The translations under genes were made by a program, and so were the position numbers. 64,000 nucleotides of DNA from Atrichornis clamosus (lineage: Eukaryota; Chordata; Aves; Passeriformes; Menuridae). The stretch is from NCBI GenBank assembly GCA_013400975.1, contig WBMZ01004648.1:496001-560000 (forward strand). Direction: 5' to 3'. Position 1 is the stretch's first letter; each line of letters opens with the position of its first letter. Positions 61,604-64,000 of the stretch are shown piece after piece. The notes under the pieces are model-generated. The model saw only the letters and a list, made by a program, of their open reading frames with translations. It was not told the origin of the DNA and did no database searches.

Positions 61604-64000
61604 TATTTCTGTAGTTCCCAAAAAATAAGTCCAATGTTTCTGTGAAATCCCACCTAAGACGAGGTGACTCCAGTGGCAAGAAGACACTGAGGATGGGCAA
61701 CCTGAAGCATCACTCTAGGCCTCCCAAGTGCTCCAGGAAAGTCAGGAGGCATGACCAGCTTCTTTCTGTATGCCAGAGCAGGTCTCCAGAATAGAGCCTC
61801 TCCTCCTGCCTTCTAGAAACATGTTCAGTGACAAAACAAGCTGGAAATCTCAATCATTGGTCAGAAGCAGTTGTTCATGGAAATCTCATTATCAGAAGTC
61901 AGAGAGTCTGAGTATTACAAAGCTCAGAGAAAAGCTGGTGTCACCTTGCTGTTATCCTCTTGTGGTGTAGGGATGAGAGAAAAAAAATTGCTAGTTATTG
62001 CACTCAAAAATGGTTGGTGATGAAAGCCACTTGTGAAAATTAAAAGGAATGAGAAAAAGAAATTCAGCCATTTAAATGCTACAGTAACATTTTTTATTTT
62101 ATGCAAAGTCCTTAATAAGATAATTGAGACTTAAACCAACATAATATATTTGATATTTCAAATCCTGAGAAGAAATAGTATTCCTCATAATATGAAGATT
62201 AATTCTGCAGAAGAATAGAATGGCGTTTTGGGACTTGTGCCTTTTCCAGTGCTGCTTTAGAGTATAGTCACAAATGTTGCCTGTCACTCTTCACTCTGGA
62301 ACAATAAGTAGAAAATTCTTGTTTGAGAATAAACAGGAATGTTTATCCAGCCACCTTCTACTAATTGAATGCTGTTACTGGTTCTTCACATTCAAGCTTC
62401 CTCTCTTTAAATACCTGGAGAACTTTGTAAACCTAATAGCTAGAGTAAGGAGTCTTTACAGGTGTGCTCTTAACTACAGGGTGCTGTGCAGCATATTTCC
62501 ATTTGCATTTGCCAAAGCTGGCTTTCATGTCCTGGCATTTGAGGTATCTTGTGCTCTTATAACTCCACTGAAAAGTTCTATCTACTACACTGAAAGTATT
62601 TTGACTATTTCAAATTTACCTTGATAACGAGGGTTCTTTATATCTCTTATCCATGACTTATTTCTCCGAGACTCAAGGCTGATACAAATGTCTGTGGGTG
62701 ATTCTTCACAGCATAGCCACAATCACAGAGGATGTGCAGAGGATGAACTTGAACGAGCTACAGTGTCTGCATTCTGGAGGAAGCCTCTCTTGTGGAGGCT
62801 GAAGTTGAATAAACACACACTGATATCGCTCATCTGCCACAGGTATTTTTTTGTACATGGGAACTTCTTTTTTCATAAGTGAAATTTAATCCGCAGCCTA
62901 CCATAGGACACAATTTTTTTTTTCCATTCTATATATATCTTATCTATAAAATAAAATTCATTTGAGACATAACTGATGAAATCCAACATACACCTTGTTT
63001 TAATCTTGGCAGTCATAGTCACTGCATTTATCTGATGATTCTTATTACCACTGCTACACCTTTCCTGGTAGCATGAGTGCTGCAGTTTTTTCCCTGAAAT
63101 TATCTGTATTCATGTATAATTCTTACATTATCTTGCAGGTTGCTGCCTACATGTCATATCTGAGAGTCTGACCACTGCTCAGTTCTCAGCAGTAAGTACA
63201 AGCATGTTATACCTATGTCCACAACTTTTTTTTCCCCTAAAGTTAACCATATTTTTACTTGGATACTGTAAATAGAGGCAAGGGAGGAAAAATCCACCTA
63301 CAAGACTTTATCAGAGGAAGACCAGTCAGAGAAGTACCTCAGCACACTGAAATGCAGTCACTCCTGCCTTAAAGCTCCCACTGAGATCTGAAATCAGTCA
63401 ATGCTGCTAGAAACTGATATAGAGGGAAGAAACAGTACTCCTCCCCGAGAGAGTGAATGCCATAGCTTCCCCTCCCCTGAGCTCAGCAGCAACCGGCAGG
63501 AACTACCTCTTGCAATAATGAGCTGTTTCTCTGAATCCTGAACTCAGCAAGACCCGGTAACTTCTGCCTTGTACTAAAGCTGGGAGTCTGCCAAGAGGGA
63601 GCCACACCACCACATCATGAATCTGTGGGGTGGGAGAGCAGGGGCAGGAGTGGGCAGGTGTGGTGACAGAGCCTGCAGCAGCCTGGACAGCATGTTCATT
63701 AGCAGAAATGGAGGCACAGAATGCATGGCCACAGGCACCACCAAAATCAGGAAGGAGGTGAAAGAAAGATTAGGTGGGAGAGAATATTGTTAAGAATTAC
63801 TCTGATAAAGAGGAAGAACAAATTTGAAAAATATCTGGATCACACTAACTTATTATAACAGAATAGATTTCTGGAAAGTTTGTCAACAGCATTATTCTGG
63901 AAGAGCATTGTTGATTTAGATCACAGATCACTAACACTTTCTGAAACATTTCATTTTATTCCCCTTTCATGACTGTCATAGTCTCTCATCAACATTAAAT
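61604..64000. other. Unique non-coding DNA to the window end
   Basis: 61660-61980 and 63350-63760 are somewhat GC-richer and complex but have no recognisable coding, RNA or repeat features. The 116-codon plus frame at 62274-62624 shows no domain and is probably chance. The remainder is AT-rich. Confidence 0.5.

Noticed and set aside
1..64000. CRISPR arrays, bacterial operons or prophage
   Set aside because: Composition, repeat families and lack of dense coding are those of a vertebrate; no regularly spaced short repeats were seen.

Overview
The window reads as non-coding nuclear DNA from a bird. The best evidence is the repeat content. At least eleven fragments of CR1 LINEs are present, most with the CR1 3' end (the 'ggtcccttccaac' core and ATTCTATG-type tail) or its reverse complement. 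There are also three LTR-retrotransposon remnants of types I know from avian genomes, and no Alu, B1 or L1 sequence. The background is AT-rich with many poly-A/T and T/G-rich tracts. I cannot name the species. The ERVK- and ERVL-like LTRs fit many neognath birds.

I found no protein-coding gene or RNA gene I can support. The open frames are short and scattered on both strands. The two longest coherent ones (285 and 197 codons) are antisense to GC-richer LTRs. The window is therefore best read as a gene desert or a very large intron.

Layout. 1-7090: AT-rich unique DNA with one GC-richer islet near 1.4-1.6 kb. 7091-7447: a GC-richer block of unknown origin with a 118-codon minus-strand frame. 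7750-8376: an ERVK-like LTR followed by a tRNA-Lys-type primer binding site, with the rest of the provirus missing. 10015-11341: a 663-bp direct duplication, essentially identical in both copies, joined at a single N, and probably an assembly artefact. 13070-13160: a long polypyrimidine tract with a second N. 16.1-16.5 kb: an old CR1-type fossil followed by a younger CR1 3' end. 19.9 kb: CR1. 20.4, 22.3 and 22.5 kb: TA, TA/TG and GGTTT microsatellites. 26.9 kb: CR1. 27.9-28.9 kb: an avian LTR with internal repeats. 29.5, 34.0, 40.9, 49.3, 51.2 and 59.5 kb: further CR1 copies, of which the one at 40.9 kb is longest and keeps part of the reverse-transcriptase end. 60.3-61.6 kb: an ERVL-like LTR on the minus strand interrupted by about 0.8 kb of foreign sequence. 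The rest is unique AT-rich DNA. A few stretches (about 18.8, 29.1 and 40.1 kb) look like conserved non-coding elements, but that cannot be shown from one sequence.

Nothing here amounts to a new biological system. The observations most worth checking are the apparent false duplication at the N, the LTR-plus-PBS remnant, the old CR1 fossil, the interrupted ERVL LTR and the palindromic rearrangement inside the 41-kb CR1.
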